From NCBI GenBank assembly GCA_024196135.1, contig JAMQCK010000044.1, forward strand, positions 78,277 through 142,276: a DNA stretch of 64,000 bases, written 5' to 3'. Position 1 is the stretch's first letter. Every line of letters begins with the position of its first letter. This document shows, in pieces, positions 54,516-64,000 of this stretch. Source of the DNA: Pleurotus ostreatus/Saccharomyces cerevisiae fusant (taxonomy: Eukaryota > Opisthokonta). The notes below the pieces were generated by a model. The model made no database searches. It had not been told where the DNA came from and was given only the letters and a program-made list of their open reading frames with translations. Position numbers and translations under genes: made by a program.

Positions 54516-56832
54516 ATGCCCTCCTCCGCGCGCAAGAACACGAGCGCCCTCCAGCGCGGGTCCGCCTGCCTCTGCTGTCGGTGAGTACTTACCCTGCATC
54601 ACTTGGCGTTCCCTCGCGTGCTAATGAGTCGATCACAGAAAGCGCAAGCTGGTCAGTCCATGCAACCAAGCGCGGCCGTCGTGGACTGACGATCCCCGCT
54701 GCAGAAATGCGATGGCACCCGCCCCGTCTGCAGGCAATGCATCAAGATGAACCGCGCCGACGAGTGCGAGTTCGACGACAGGAAGCAGAAAAGCCGCACG
54801 CAGAAGCTGCGCGAAAAGCTCGCCATGCTCGAGAAGAAGGTCCGCGAACTAGAGGCCGACACCCACGGAGAATCGTCCACGAGTAGCGGTTCATCGAGCG
54901 GCTCCTCCCCCCATGCATGCGCCTCGCCTGACGCCGATGCCATCGCTGATACACTCTTTACGGGAGAGCCCACGGGCGCATATGATCTTGCCGCGCTCGA
55001 TGGGATGGTCTTCCCGGGACTGGGTGCGTACTTGCCCATCCCTCTCTATCGCCCGCAGGCACCGCCTTCTCACATCACCACTACCAGTCGACCTTGAAGC
55101 GCATCCTGACTTGGCCATCAGCGATCAGACTATCGACCTCGTGAACAGCGTTCTTTCCGACCCCGTGCGACTCAACCCGCCGCTGGGTGGTGCGGACGAT
55201 GCGGCCGGCGCCAGCAGCTCCTCCGCCCCAGCATGGGACCAGGACGAGGTCCTGCCGGACGCCAATCGCCAGGTCCTGTGAGCGCTTCCGAACGTGCTCG
55301 CACCGACCCGCCCGACTGACCATTGAACCCACTATACCAGCCTCGAAGTATTTTTAGCGCACCGGCACCAGTGCTGGTTCGACGGCGACATCTCGCGCTT
55401 CCATCATGCCTCGCACGACCGCCCGCCCCATCCTGCGCTGTGGAACGCGGTGTATCTTCTCGGGTGCCACTACGCGCAGTCGCCGTACTTCTCCGAGAGC
55501 GAGCCCGCGTTCTTCTCCCGCGCGCTGCGCGAGATTACTGTGGCGCTGGATCACTCCGATCGGCTCGTGGACGTGGTGCAGGCGTCGTGCTTGCTCGCCG
55601 TCTACCTCTACGCGAACGCACGCGCGTTGGAGGGATACTGCCACTCCTTCTCTGCGGCGCGCCTCGCGGTCGGCCTTGGGCTGCACCAGCTCCCCGCCTA
55701 CGGCGGCACCGGCCTCATAGACGACGCAGAGCAGATCTCGCCGATACAGATCCCGCCCCCGCGGGACGCAGATGAACATCGGGATCGCGTCGCAGCATTC
55801 TGGCAAGTCTTCATGGTCGATCGATGTTGGTCTGTCACGAACGGCCTCCCTGTCGCACTTCCAGACGGCGAGAGCGACCAGATACGCATCAAAACACCGT
55901 GGCCAAAGGCTCCAGGCGAAAACTCCCCAGTGAGTGCGCTAGTTGTCCTTGGCGACCGGAGTCGCTGAATGAAAATGAATAGGTGGACTGGTTGGGTGCC
56001 GGCCCGATCAATACCTTGTTTCTCGATGACGGCACTTTCGACGAGCCGACAGTGCACATTCCTGCACTCAGAGCAAAGTCCGCTGCTCTATACGAACGCG
56101 CCGCACGTTTGGCTTCTAGTGAGCATCCATTGTATTGTCCGGAATTAATAGTGTATTGAGTTGCGTCCCGATGATTCAGGACCACAACACGGCGACTCGT
56201 GGCTAGAAAGCCAAGTCGTCGCCAACGCTGTACAGCGCTTCATCACCATCCTGCCGCCGTTCTCAAGCTACGAGGCCTGGCCACCAACGCCGCCCTATGT
56301 CGACGTCGAGCTCCTCGTCGTGCACAGCATGGCGCAGGTCGCGACCATTCATGCGCACAAGGACATCTTCGCTATGGAGTCCTTCCTCGCGTCCAACTCC
56401 GTCATGACGTTCATTCGCCAGCTTGCCGAGTCCGACTACGAATTTTTGAACCCGGTCATCAGCGTGCGTGGTCGGACTGTTGCATGATCCCTGGTACTGA
56501 CGAGCTGTGGGTAGTCTTGCTGGGGCGCGGTCGCGCGGTTCTACATACGCATTCTGGGCGCTATGCACTCAATGATCCCAGCGTCGATGCCGCCATACAC
56601 CATCGAAGGCATCCATCAAGAAGTCAGTGTCATCATACACTCGCTGCAGAGGCTCGGCGCCTACGTCCCTCTTGCAAGTAAGTCCTCATGGCTCTTGTGT
56701 GCCCGTCTGTGCAACATTTGCGCTCGTCTATCCGGCTCTTGCGCTCGTCTACCCGACTCTTGCTAACCCACCTCCTCAGGCGAATACTGCAAACGAATAA
56801 CCGACGAGTGGTCGGCACTCGCCATCATATGA
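54516..56832 (+). CDS. Zn2Cys6 fungal transcription factor
   Basis: Nuclear DNA-binding regulator. The binuclear zinc cluster is built from three exons: RGSACLCCR | KRKL | KCDGTRPVCRQCIKMNRADE. The middle exon is only 13 nt (54639-54651). A coiled coil follows (KLREKLAMLEKKVRELEADT), then a Ser-rich linker. The Fungal_trans middle-homology region reads FLAHRHQCWFDGDISRFHHA, WNAVYLLGCHYAQSPYFS, VDVVQASCLLAVYLYANARA, EGYCHSFSAARLAVGLGLHQ, FWQVFMVDRCWSVTNGLPVA. The C-terminus ends CKRITDEWSALAII. It resembles broad Agaricomycete regulators; no target genes can be named from the neighbourhood. Confidence 0.9.
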
Positions 56833-57547
56833 ATGTTCTCTTATAATCCAAAACGATACAGTATACGGTACTTTGTTACATTTTTGGGATCATGGTATGC
56901 TAGAAGTAATAGATAATCCTACTGCATAAAGGAGAACATCTAACGCCGACCGCGAGTTGGCAATCAATATTGATCCAAGATATGAGCGGTGCGCGCTTGC
57001 CTGGTCAACCTTGTCGGCTCACCGGTTGTGCCAAGGACCTTTTGGCCCGCTGTCGAACCAATCGTCGCGACCACGGAATGCCGGCGTCTGCAAGCTCGAC
57101 AATCTGGACATGGAGCAGTTGCCGTCTGTATAATTCCCCCTTATTTCTTCCTGAGGCGTCGCTCGACCTGCCACAACCCCGTCCGAATCCAAGCAAAGTG
57201 ATTCTACGCTTAATGTATTCGCGGCATATATCGAGTCGTACTGTATCGAAACTAAGAATCAGGGACCTAGAATATGTGATGTGTATGTTTACCAGACCAC
57301 CCAGCCACCGGCGACCACCACCGTCGGATAATCATACAGACAAACAAACAAACAAGAAACAGGCAAGAAATGTATACAGAATCATAGTGTAGATGGGATG
57401 AAAAGCTCGTGAAAGGTAGACGAGGCTATACAAGGTACAAGGGGATGGGAAGATAATATCGGCATAAATATGGATCGGCATGCAAGGGGACGGACGATGC
57501 GAGGGGGCGAATGCTCAGCGCCGTGAAGTGGATCTGGGCTATGACCT
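56833..57547. other. Intergenic between convergent genes
   Basis: 3' flanks of the Zn2Cys6 gene and the CBM21 gene. AT-rich patches at 56820-56930; no gene seen. Confidence 0.4.
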
Positions 57548-59999
57548 CTAGGTGGAGATCCCAGCCGGCGCAGGCGGCGGCGTGAAGGCGATGCGAGGAG
57601 TGGAGAGATTATGAATATCGTCCGCCGAACCGAGGCAAGCCGTCGACGGCGTAGGCGTAATGGTCGTCGTCGAGCTAGAAGCCGAAATCGCCACCGACTG
57701 TGAACTTCCGCTCGACGAGACTGATGATGAAGACGAAGACCTCGCCAACATAGGCGGCCGAAGCGGTGACGAAGATGAATCGCCCGTGAAGAAACAAAAC
57801 CTGAAATTGTATTAGCGAGGTTGAAGTTAGCATTGCGGGCACCACTCACCGATTCAGAAATTGGCTGTAGTCCTCGTGGGGGCTCGTGATAGACGTGTCT
57901 GACGGGCAAGGCGATGAGGAGCGCGACGACCCTGACGACGGAGATACAATAGACGGCGTTGATTCATCGCCGGACAAGATCGACGAGGTCGACGCATCAC
58001 TCTCCGTGCTCCCCATCCTTTGAAGGGCCGGGAAGAACGCCGTGCCCAGCGTCATATCCGACGACGACACCGTGAGCAGCGGCGGCGGAGAGAACATATC
58101 AGTCCCCGCCTCGTCCGCTCTCTGGATCCCTCCAAACGAGAGCTTGGGGCTCGATACCGGCGTCAAGTCATCGAGCGACCACAACTTGGGCGTCCCCGGT
58201 GGCGTGCGGCGCAGCGCGGTGTTGTCCAGCGGGCTCACATAGTCGAAGTAGCCACGCTGGTGCCGGCGCGGTGTGCCGCCCGGCGTGTTCATCGCATCAG
58301 GATCGCGTAGCTCCGGATTCGTGAGTGCGTTCGCAGAGACTGTCGACCCCATCCAATCGGGCTCACGCGGGGAGCCCAGCAGAGGCTTGCCCGACAAAGC
58401 GGAAGCCTTCTTCTCCCCTTGCTTCGCTGGCCAAGGAATCGATGAGACGTTCGTTGGTGAGTGCCTGCGCCCATACGCCTCTGTCTGAGACGAGGAGGCG
58501 CCGCTCCAGGAATTTCGCCAAGAGTTGCTGAAGTCGTATCGGGCGGACAGCGAAAGGGGCAGCTGGCGAAGCGTAGTAGGTTCGCTGGTCTGTTTCGACA
58601 TCGAGGTCGCGCCAGCAGTCGTAGCACGGTCCCGCTTGCGCACCACGGTCTCTAGCTTCTCCTGCAAGACAGCGACATCGCTCTCGCTTGATAACTCCTC
58701 GATCTTCGTCTTGACGCGCGGTGCTAGCGGCACTTTCTTGAAAGTCGCCACGTAGTTTCCACCGCCGTTGTTGTCCCAGATGTCCCGCCCGTCGACGCTG
58801 TACCGAAGCGCAAGGACCAGCGTTTTCCCCTCGACCCGCGACATAATGTCGCTTAGGCGGATAGTGAACCCGAAGCGGTCAAAGCTGTTGCCAATGGAGG
58901 AGATAAACTTCGCTGTGACTTCGCTCGTCGTCTGCCACGCGTCGAAGGTGAAGCGGACAGCCACCCGCTTCTCGAAAGCCAGGTTCCGCACCCGCGCAGA
59001 GCCCACGATATCTAGACTGCTTGGCGACATCTTCAGCTCCTCCAAAGCCACGTCGGAGTGCACATTGATCATAGGCGGCATGTTCGAGAGCTGCATGACG
59101 ACGGAAACCGGTCGCACCGAGTCGCCGAAGATGAAAGACGGGAAGTCGCTTTCCGTCCCGCTCGTGTCCTCCGTTGGGCTTCCATCGACCGAGACTGCCA
59201 ATGGTTTTTGCGCAGCGATGAAGAGCCTGACGTGTTCAAGCTTCGAGTCGAAATGAACAGACTTATTCGGTGTTGTAGGCTCGCTCTTGCTTGTCTGAAT
59301 GTCCAGACCGGTGGTGACGATGGACAAGTCAGCGCGAAGCTTGGGACGCGACCCTTTCAGCGACGACCTGACAGGCTCCCCGGACTTCTTCCTGATCATG
59401 CTAGATCCATCGTAGGGCGAGGGAGTACTGAACGAAGCCGACCTCGACGCTGTCATTCCCGCCACGCCCGGAAAGATGATTGAGTTCTTGGGCTTCAGAA
59501 CTTTCTCCGGTATCGGGGTAGATGGAAGGGACGGCGATGACGATGGCGTCGATAGGACCTTGGCGCGGGAGGCTCGACGACTCGACCGCGTAGGTAGCGC
59601 TTCCTCTTCCGAGCTGGAGCCGCACGCGTCAAAAAGCGCAACGACAGGCCGACGCCTGCGAGCGTCACCGCGCTGCTGCTTTCTGTCGACAGCGTACGAG
59701 ACTCCCGTTTTCTCTCCGGCGCGTGAGGATAAGGCACGACTGTCACCGCCTTTACGGGGATGTGGAAGTCGGCGATTCTCTGAGTCGCTGGAGGAGTCCG
59801 ACCCTACGGCCGAGGCAGGAGGTGTATGACGGTTGGAGTGGGGAGGCGTAGGGCGTTCGATGGTCACTGTGACTGACGAGTTCCCCATGAGCTCCGGCGC
59901 GCCAGACGGTATATTGGACAGGGCCGAAGACCGTCGAGGAATTATTGGCAACGGCTTGGCCGTATTGTTGAGATCGTGGGAGGAAGACCGGGACGCCAT
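57548..59999 (-). CDS. CBM21 carbohydrate-binding regulatory subunit of protein phosphatase 1
   Basis: Glycogen-targeting (GAC1/PIG2-like) subunit that brings PP1 to glycogen synthase. It starts MASRSSSHDLNNTAKPLPII (59999), though ATG 60041 is in the same frame. The N-terminal 250 residues are Ser/Pro/Arg-rich and disordered. The PP1-docking RVxF-type motif is in KSVHFDSKLEHVRLF. The CBM21 domain reads VALEELKMSPSSLDIVGSAR, VRNLAFEKRVAVRFTFDAWQ, FDRFGFTIRLSDIM, TLVLALRYSVDGRDIWDNNG and GNYVATFKK, with conserved Trp and WDNN. A long Ser-rich tail ends after a single intron near the 3' end (FLNR|FCFFTGDSS..); the stop is at 57548. Length is about 800 residues. Confidence 0.9.
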
Positions 60000-61458
60000 G
60001 TTAGATGGTAGATGTATAGAACGTGCTGGGTCGTGAATCAAGATGTGCTGTAAGCGCCGGTTAGTGGGGGAAGTAGATGGTATGCTTTTGAGGCATACCT
60101 AACGGTGACGTTGTAGATGCGTACAGTCGTGTCGAGAGCGTGTGAAAGGGTCCGAGATTCCGGGTCGTAAGGCGAGTCGCTGAAGCTCGTATATGGTGCT
60201 GGGACGGACGATACGCCGCTAGCGGACGAGTGGCGATCTCGTCGGCTGCGTGAGTGTCCGATGCCTGGCTTCACGTTATACGTGATATTAACTGTCGCGT
60301 CGTTAGCTTCGGGCGTCTGTGCTCAGGTAATGAACTCACCAACGCAGATGTAGTTGCAAGGAGTGTAAGATAATGGGACGCCTGTAGATGGGCGCGGCGC
60401 GTCTAGGAGGGAACGGCGTCTAGAGGGCGTAGATCGTCCGGTGCAGCGACAAGCGCGTGCTCAGCGATGGGGACGACGACGAGCACGGTGCTCTCCTCGC
60501 GGGAGAGAGGGAGGAAAGCAAGGGACGCGTTTGATGGCAGCGGGCGGGGTTCCTGCTTTTCCCACGTTTGTCAACCCATCCGGGGATACATTTGCATCCG
60601 CGTTTGGCAGGTCTTTTATTCGATCTCCGCATTTTCCTTCTTTGGCCTTCCCCGCCTCCGCATATCTTCGCCCCGCCCCCGCTATGTTTTCTCTATTTTT
60701 TCATATTTTTTGAGTATATCCTTCGATATCTTTTCATCGTACACCCACCGTCCTCCGCGGCCACTATCGCGTGTGCCTGCAATGCAGGACCAGATCGTCA
60801 TTGATGATGAGGCAATCTGACTTTGAAAGCCGTTCGCCTCCGATGCCTGGCAGTCATGGCATACGTGTCAGCGGTTAGCGCCTGTCCTGCCAAGGTTATG
60901 AACAGAAAGCAGATTGCCTGCCGACAATCAGTATACGAGTAGACGCGACTGTCTGGTCGAAGGCTTTCCTCTTCACCTCGGTCTGATTCCCAGAACTTTA
61001 CTTGTTGGAATCAATAGCAAAGGCGATAAGGAGGCGAAAGTCCCTACTGCTCGACGGTCCGTTAGACAGTCAGAACGAGCCTCGGCACCTTCTCGACTGA
61101 AGGTTCTCGTCCCTCTGTTCCGCTTCTCCGTTAGCTCGTCTGACAGAAGACGCGGCTGGAATCGACGATCGACTCAGCCGACGCCCGAGGACTCCTAATT
61201 CCCCTAAGCACTTTACTTGAATAGGCAAAGGCGGGGATCGCTCTGTAGGCCGACGGGACGTATCACTGACTGGTCAGTACACCGACACAACAAAGACTGA
61301 AGCGCATTGAATCGGTCAGATACTTCCAAGTCGTGGACAGCTACCGCTTGCGACGGAGCGAGCGACGACAGATCGCTCAGCGGCCGCCGGTCAGTCATTC
61401 AATTGTCACGCCAGGGAGGATTCTGGTCAACGGCGCGAGACCCATCGAAATCATATCT
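60000..61458. other. CBM21 upstream region with intron-like elements; otherwise no gene
   Basis: On the minus strand two intron-like segments (60098-60048, 51 nt; 60339-60292, 48 nt) have good donors, branch sites and acceptors and lie before the CBM21 start, so the gene probably has a spliced 5' leader. The spliced leader contains an open frame ending at 60038. A T-rich stretch lies at 60680-60750. The rest (60800-61458) shows no gene. Confidence 0.45.
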
Positions 61459-63586
61459 TTATTGGGCTAGGACGGCGTTGTATACAAGTGCCTTCGCTTG
61501 CTCGCTCCTGGGCTTGATCTCGTACTCCCACGGTGTCGGGCGACTGCAATAGACTATCAACGATTCATTTGAACGCTGCAGGGCGCCGACGCTCACCTTG
61601 CTAACCCCGCCGTCTGCGTCGTGTCGATGGGTACTGGGACGCCGTCCCTGACCTTCTGCGATATACGCATCGTCGCAAGTGTAGTCGCGCAGACGGTGAA
61701 CATGGACTCGAGCGCCATTAGACGGCCTGGACATTATCGTTAATTTCCTCATTCCAAGCGAGTGAGCGGAGCTCGTACCAGGGCAAGAACGACGACCGAA
61801 TCTATCGCAATAAATACGTCAGCAACAATCCCGAAGAAAGAAATCTGACGCACCCAAAGACCCAGTCCTGCGGACTTCGCTGAGGATTGTCGCCCAAGTA
61901 CCTCTCTGGCTTGAAGGTGTATGGTCCCGGATAGACGCTCTCGTCCCTCGCAATGGCCCTGCATCGAAGATCAGCTAGATTGCGCGGAACCTTCAGATAT
62001 CTCTCACCAGAGATTCGAGATAATAATCGCCCCCTTCGGAATAAGATACCCCTCGTGAAAGCTATCCTCCATTGCTAGATGCGGTACCGCTAGTAGATGC
62101 ATGAGCCCTTTCAGTACCCCTCGCACACAACAACACATTAACGCACCCAAAGGCAACACCACATGCCACCTTAGCGCCTCCAAACAACACGCCCACGTAT
62201 ACGGGCAGTCGTCCATATCGGTGACGAGGGGGAGGCGGTCGCTGCCAACGACACTGTCGAGCTCGGCCTGAACGCGGTTCTGGATGTCGGGGTGGAGGCA
62301 AACCATCTTCAGGAAGGCGTAGACGGCCCAGACAGTCTGATGGGAATGGGTCAGTCAGTTTGACTTTACGTACTCGTCGATACTAGGCTACGGCTGTCGG
62401 ACGTACCGTATGCGCGCCGCCTGCGAAGAGTGAGCCGGCTGACCTGCAAGCGTAGTAAGTAAGTCGTGGGCAAGCTCTGACCGTAGCAATCGTTGCGTAC
62501 CACTTGATCGCGAATAGCTCCTCTTCCGACAGATTCTTCTCCGAGAGCAGCTCCGAGGCAAAGGACGGCCCCGCTCTGCCCTCGTCGATCTCTTGCTTTA
62601 CCCACTCATACGGTGTATTTATGAGCTTTTGCACGTTGTCATGCTGCTCCTTGACGGCCTTCTTCCACCCGGTGCCAGGAAACCAGTCCGGGACGTAGCG
62701 CACTTGCATGCATTATATCAGCTCCTCAGCCAGAGACTCAATAGCCAGCTGAACGCTGAATAGTGCACGCACGGACAGGGAAAATATCGACCAGCCACTT
62801 TCCCGGCGCGCCAAATTCCGAAGCGGCGTCGGTGATCTCCTCGGCCATCTTGATCATCGGGTCGTAGCCCTTTGACACGTACCCATACGTGACACGGAGG
62901 ATCAGGTCGCCGGCGAAGCTGGTGCGTCGGGGTCAGAACGTAGACAAGTCGCTATTTAGGGACATGGGCAGCTACGCACGTATGGCAATGCTCTTCCAGC
63001 TTCACCGGCTCCTCCATCAGATTGGCGACGAACTTCGCCGCCACGACTTCCTTCATCGCATCGTACTTCGTCAGGCTGGACCGCGTGCCGATGACTTGGT
63101 GGAAGAGGCGGCGTTGGCGCTTCCACACGTCGTTGAACGGGCTGAAGATGAGCGAGTTCTTCCATCCGACGAGCTCGTTCATGGTCATGAGCTGCGGGCG
63201 GTCGGAGGCGAGGAAGCGCTCGAGGATGGTCTTGGCGGAATCGAAGGAGTTGGTGATGATGATGGTGTGGCCGAGGCCGGTGAGGGAGACGAGGGGGCTG
63301 TCTGGGGAAGTTATCAGCGTGCGCAAGGATACGCGGAGGAGACCAGGGGCGTCGTACTCAGCTCTTTGCTCCATTGATGGAAGGTCTCCCATCCCTTCTC
63401 TGGATCCATGAGCATGATGTTGCCGACGAATGGACGCTTGGGGGGTCCTGGCGGAAGAGGCTCGGACGACCGCTGAAGACTTCGCACGAGCAGCCATGTC
63501 GCGAGGGTGGCGACCGCGACGCCTCCCATAGTGCTCGCGGAAGGTAGCGTGTCCGCATTCGGGTCAAGGAGGTGGAAGACGGTCAT
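61459..63586 (-). CDS. Cytochrome P450 monooxygenase
   Basis: ER-anchored heme-thiolate monooxygenase of the basidiomycete type. It starts MTVFHLLDPNADTLPSASTM with the anchor helix GVAVATLATWLLVRSL and the hinge PLPPGPPKRPFVGNI. Helix C region: NDVWKRQRRLFHQVIG. Helix I reads LFAGGAHTTVWAVYAFLKM, with His where the acidic residue of the usual A-G-x-D/E-T-T stands. K-helix ExxR is in CLEALRW, the PERF-like motif is FKPERYLGDNP, and the heme loop FGFGRRSCPG is split by two introns (VFG|FGRRSCPG|RLMALESMF). The C-terminus SRPTPWEYEIKPRSEQAKAL ends LAQ. Many ~50-nt introns, all in frame where checked. A TATAAG box lies 54 bp upstream. The substrate is unknown. Confidence 0.9.
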
Positions 63587-64000
63587 GGCAGGGCTTGGAA
63601 GACAAGGTACGACACCTTGGCGGCGTATCGGAGGCCTCCCTTATAAGTGAAGGCAAAAAGTTCGAACGGCCGCTAGCTCTGCAACGGAGCCGAATAGGCC
63701 TGTACATGAATAGAAGCTCTGTACACGTCGTCGGTTGAGCAGGAATACCAAATGTCGGACATGTCGACCGTCGAAGCTTGGTCCATAGGTGGGTCGAACT
63801 TGATGAAACGGCTTTTAGTGACCTCGCGAGCGGTACACATCCGCCCCGCGAGTGGTTGTACCGTGGAGGCGTTCATAAAGGACTCCCAGGCACTGTGAGA
63901 ACTGTGAAGGGTCCGTATTATGCGCGTGAATGCTCTGCACGGCTCCCTCAGATCGATGAGTAACATCAGGACGCCAGTCGGTTCTCTGACAACAGAAGTC
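63587..64000. other. P450 promoter and window end
   Basis: 414 bp upstream of the P450 gene on the minus strand, with its TATA box. No gene seen to the end of the window. Confidence 0.4.
63640..63645 (-). promoter_or_regulatory. TATA box of the P450 gene
   Basis: TATAAG in CACTTATAAGGGAGG on the minus strand, 54 bp upstream of ATG 63586. Confidence 0.5.

Overview
The window is nuclear DNA of a filamentous basidiomycete, most likely an Agaricomycete (mushroom or polypore lineage). The signs are many 47-60 nt introns with GTRNGT donors and CTRAY-like branch sites, GC-rich codons, and basidiomycete-typical families: FunK1 kinases, DUF6699, DUF6697, an expanded P450 and a cerato-platanin. I resolved 24 genes or gene copies by joining exons by eye at consensus splice sites, plus one FunK1 relic. 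There is no CRISPR array, rRNA, convincing tRNA or intact transposon.

Layout. 0-3.4 kb: a small unrecognised spliced gene and a PP2C (pyruvate-dehydrogenase-phosphatase type). 4.7-7.4 kb: a six-exon gene whose product joins an N-terminal HeLo domain (the death-executing fold of fungal incompatibility proteins) to an F-BAR domain and an SH3 domain; this is the most unusual object here. 8-13.8 kb: two Rab11/Ypt3 GTPase paralogues, both on the minus strand, with a 14-helix DHA2-type MFS exporter between them; both Rab genes carry the same 5-nt micro-exon. 14.3-23.2 kb: L-rhamnose mutarotase, a TIP/ITFG1-like FG-GAP membrane protein, a CK1-like kinase and a large cysteine-rich (furin-like) single-pass membrane protein. 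23.6-30.8 kb: spliceosome factor CWC22, divergent from a LACTB2-like metallo-beta-lactamase; a cerato-platanin with an acidic insert; an M50B-like membrane metalloprotease. 32.8-39.7 kb: a Ser/Thr kinase with a long insertion inside its N-lobe, a DUF6699 protein, and mitochondrial asparaginyl-tRNA synthetase.

40-51.2 kb is a FunK1 cluster: one full-length gene, two copies lacking the N-lobe and one dead fragment. A ~1.7 kb tandem duplication lies within it and its similarity is mosaic. Between the copies sit WBP1 (oligosaccharyltransferase) and a DUF6697 gene. 52.7-63.6 kb: adenylate kinase, a Zn2Cys6 transcription factor, a CBM21 regulatory subunit of protein phosphatase 1, and a cytochrome P450 with a complete heme-binding signature.

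Most genes are housekeeping and do not form a pathway. The accessory parts (HeLo-F-BAR-SH3, the FunK1 cluster, cerato-platanin, P450, DHA2 exporter) fit self/non-self recognition, signalling and environmental interaction. All exon joins are inferred from splice consensus, open frames and family conservation, without transcript data.
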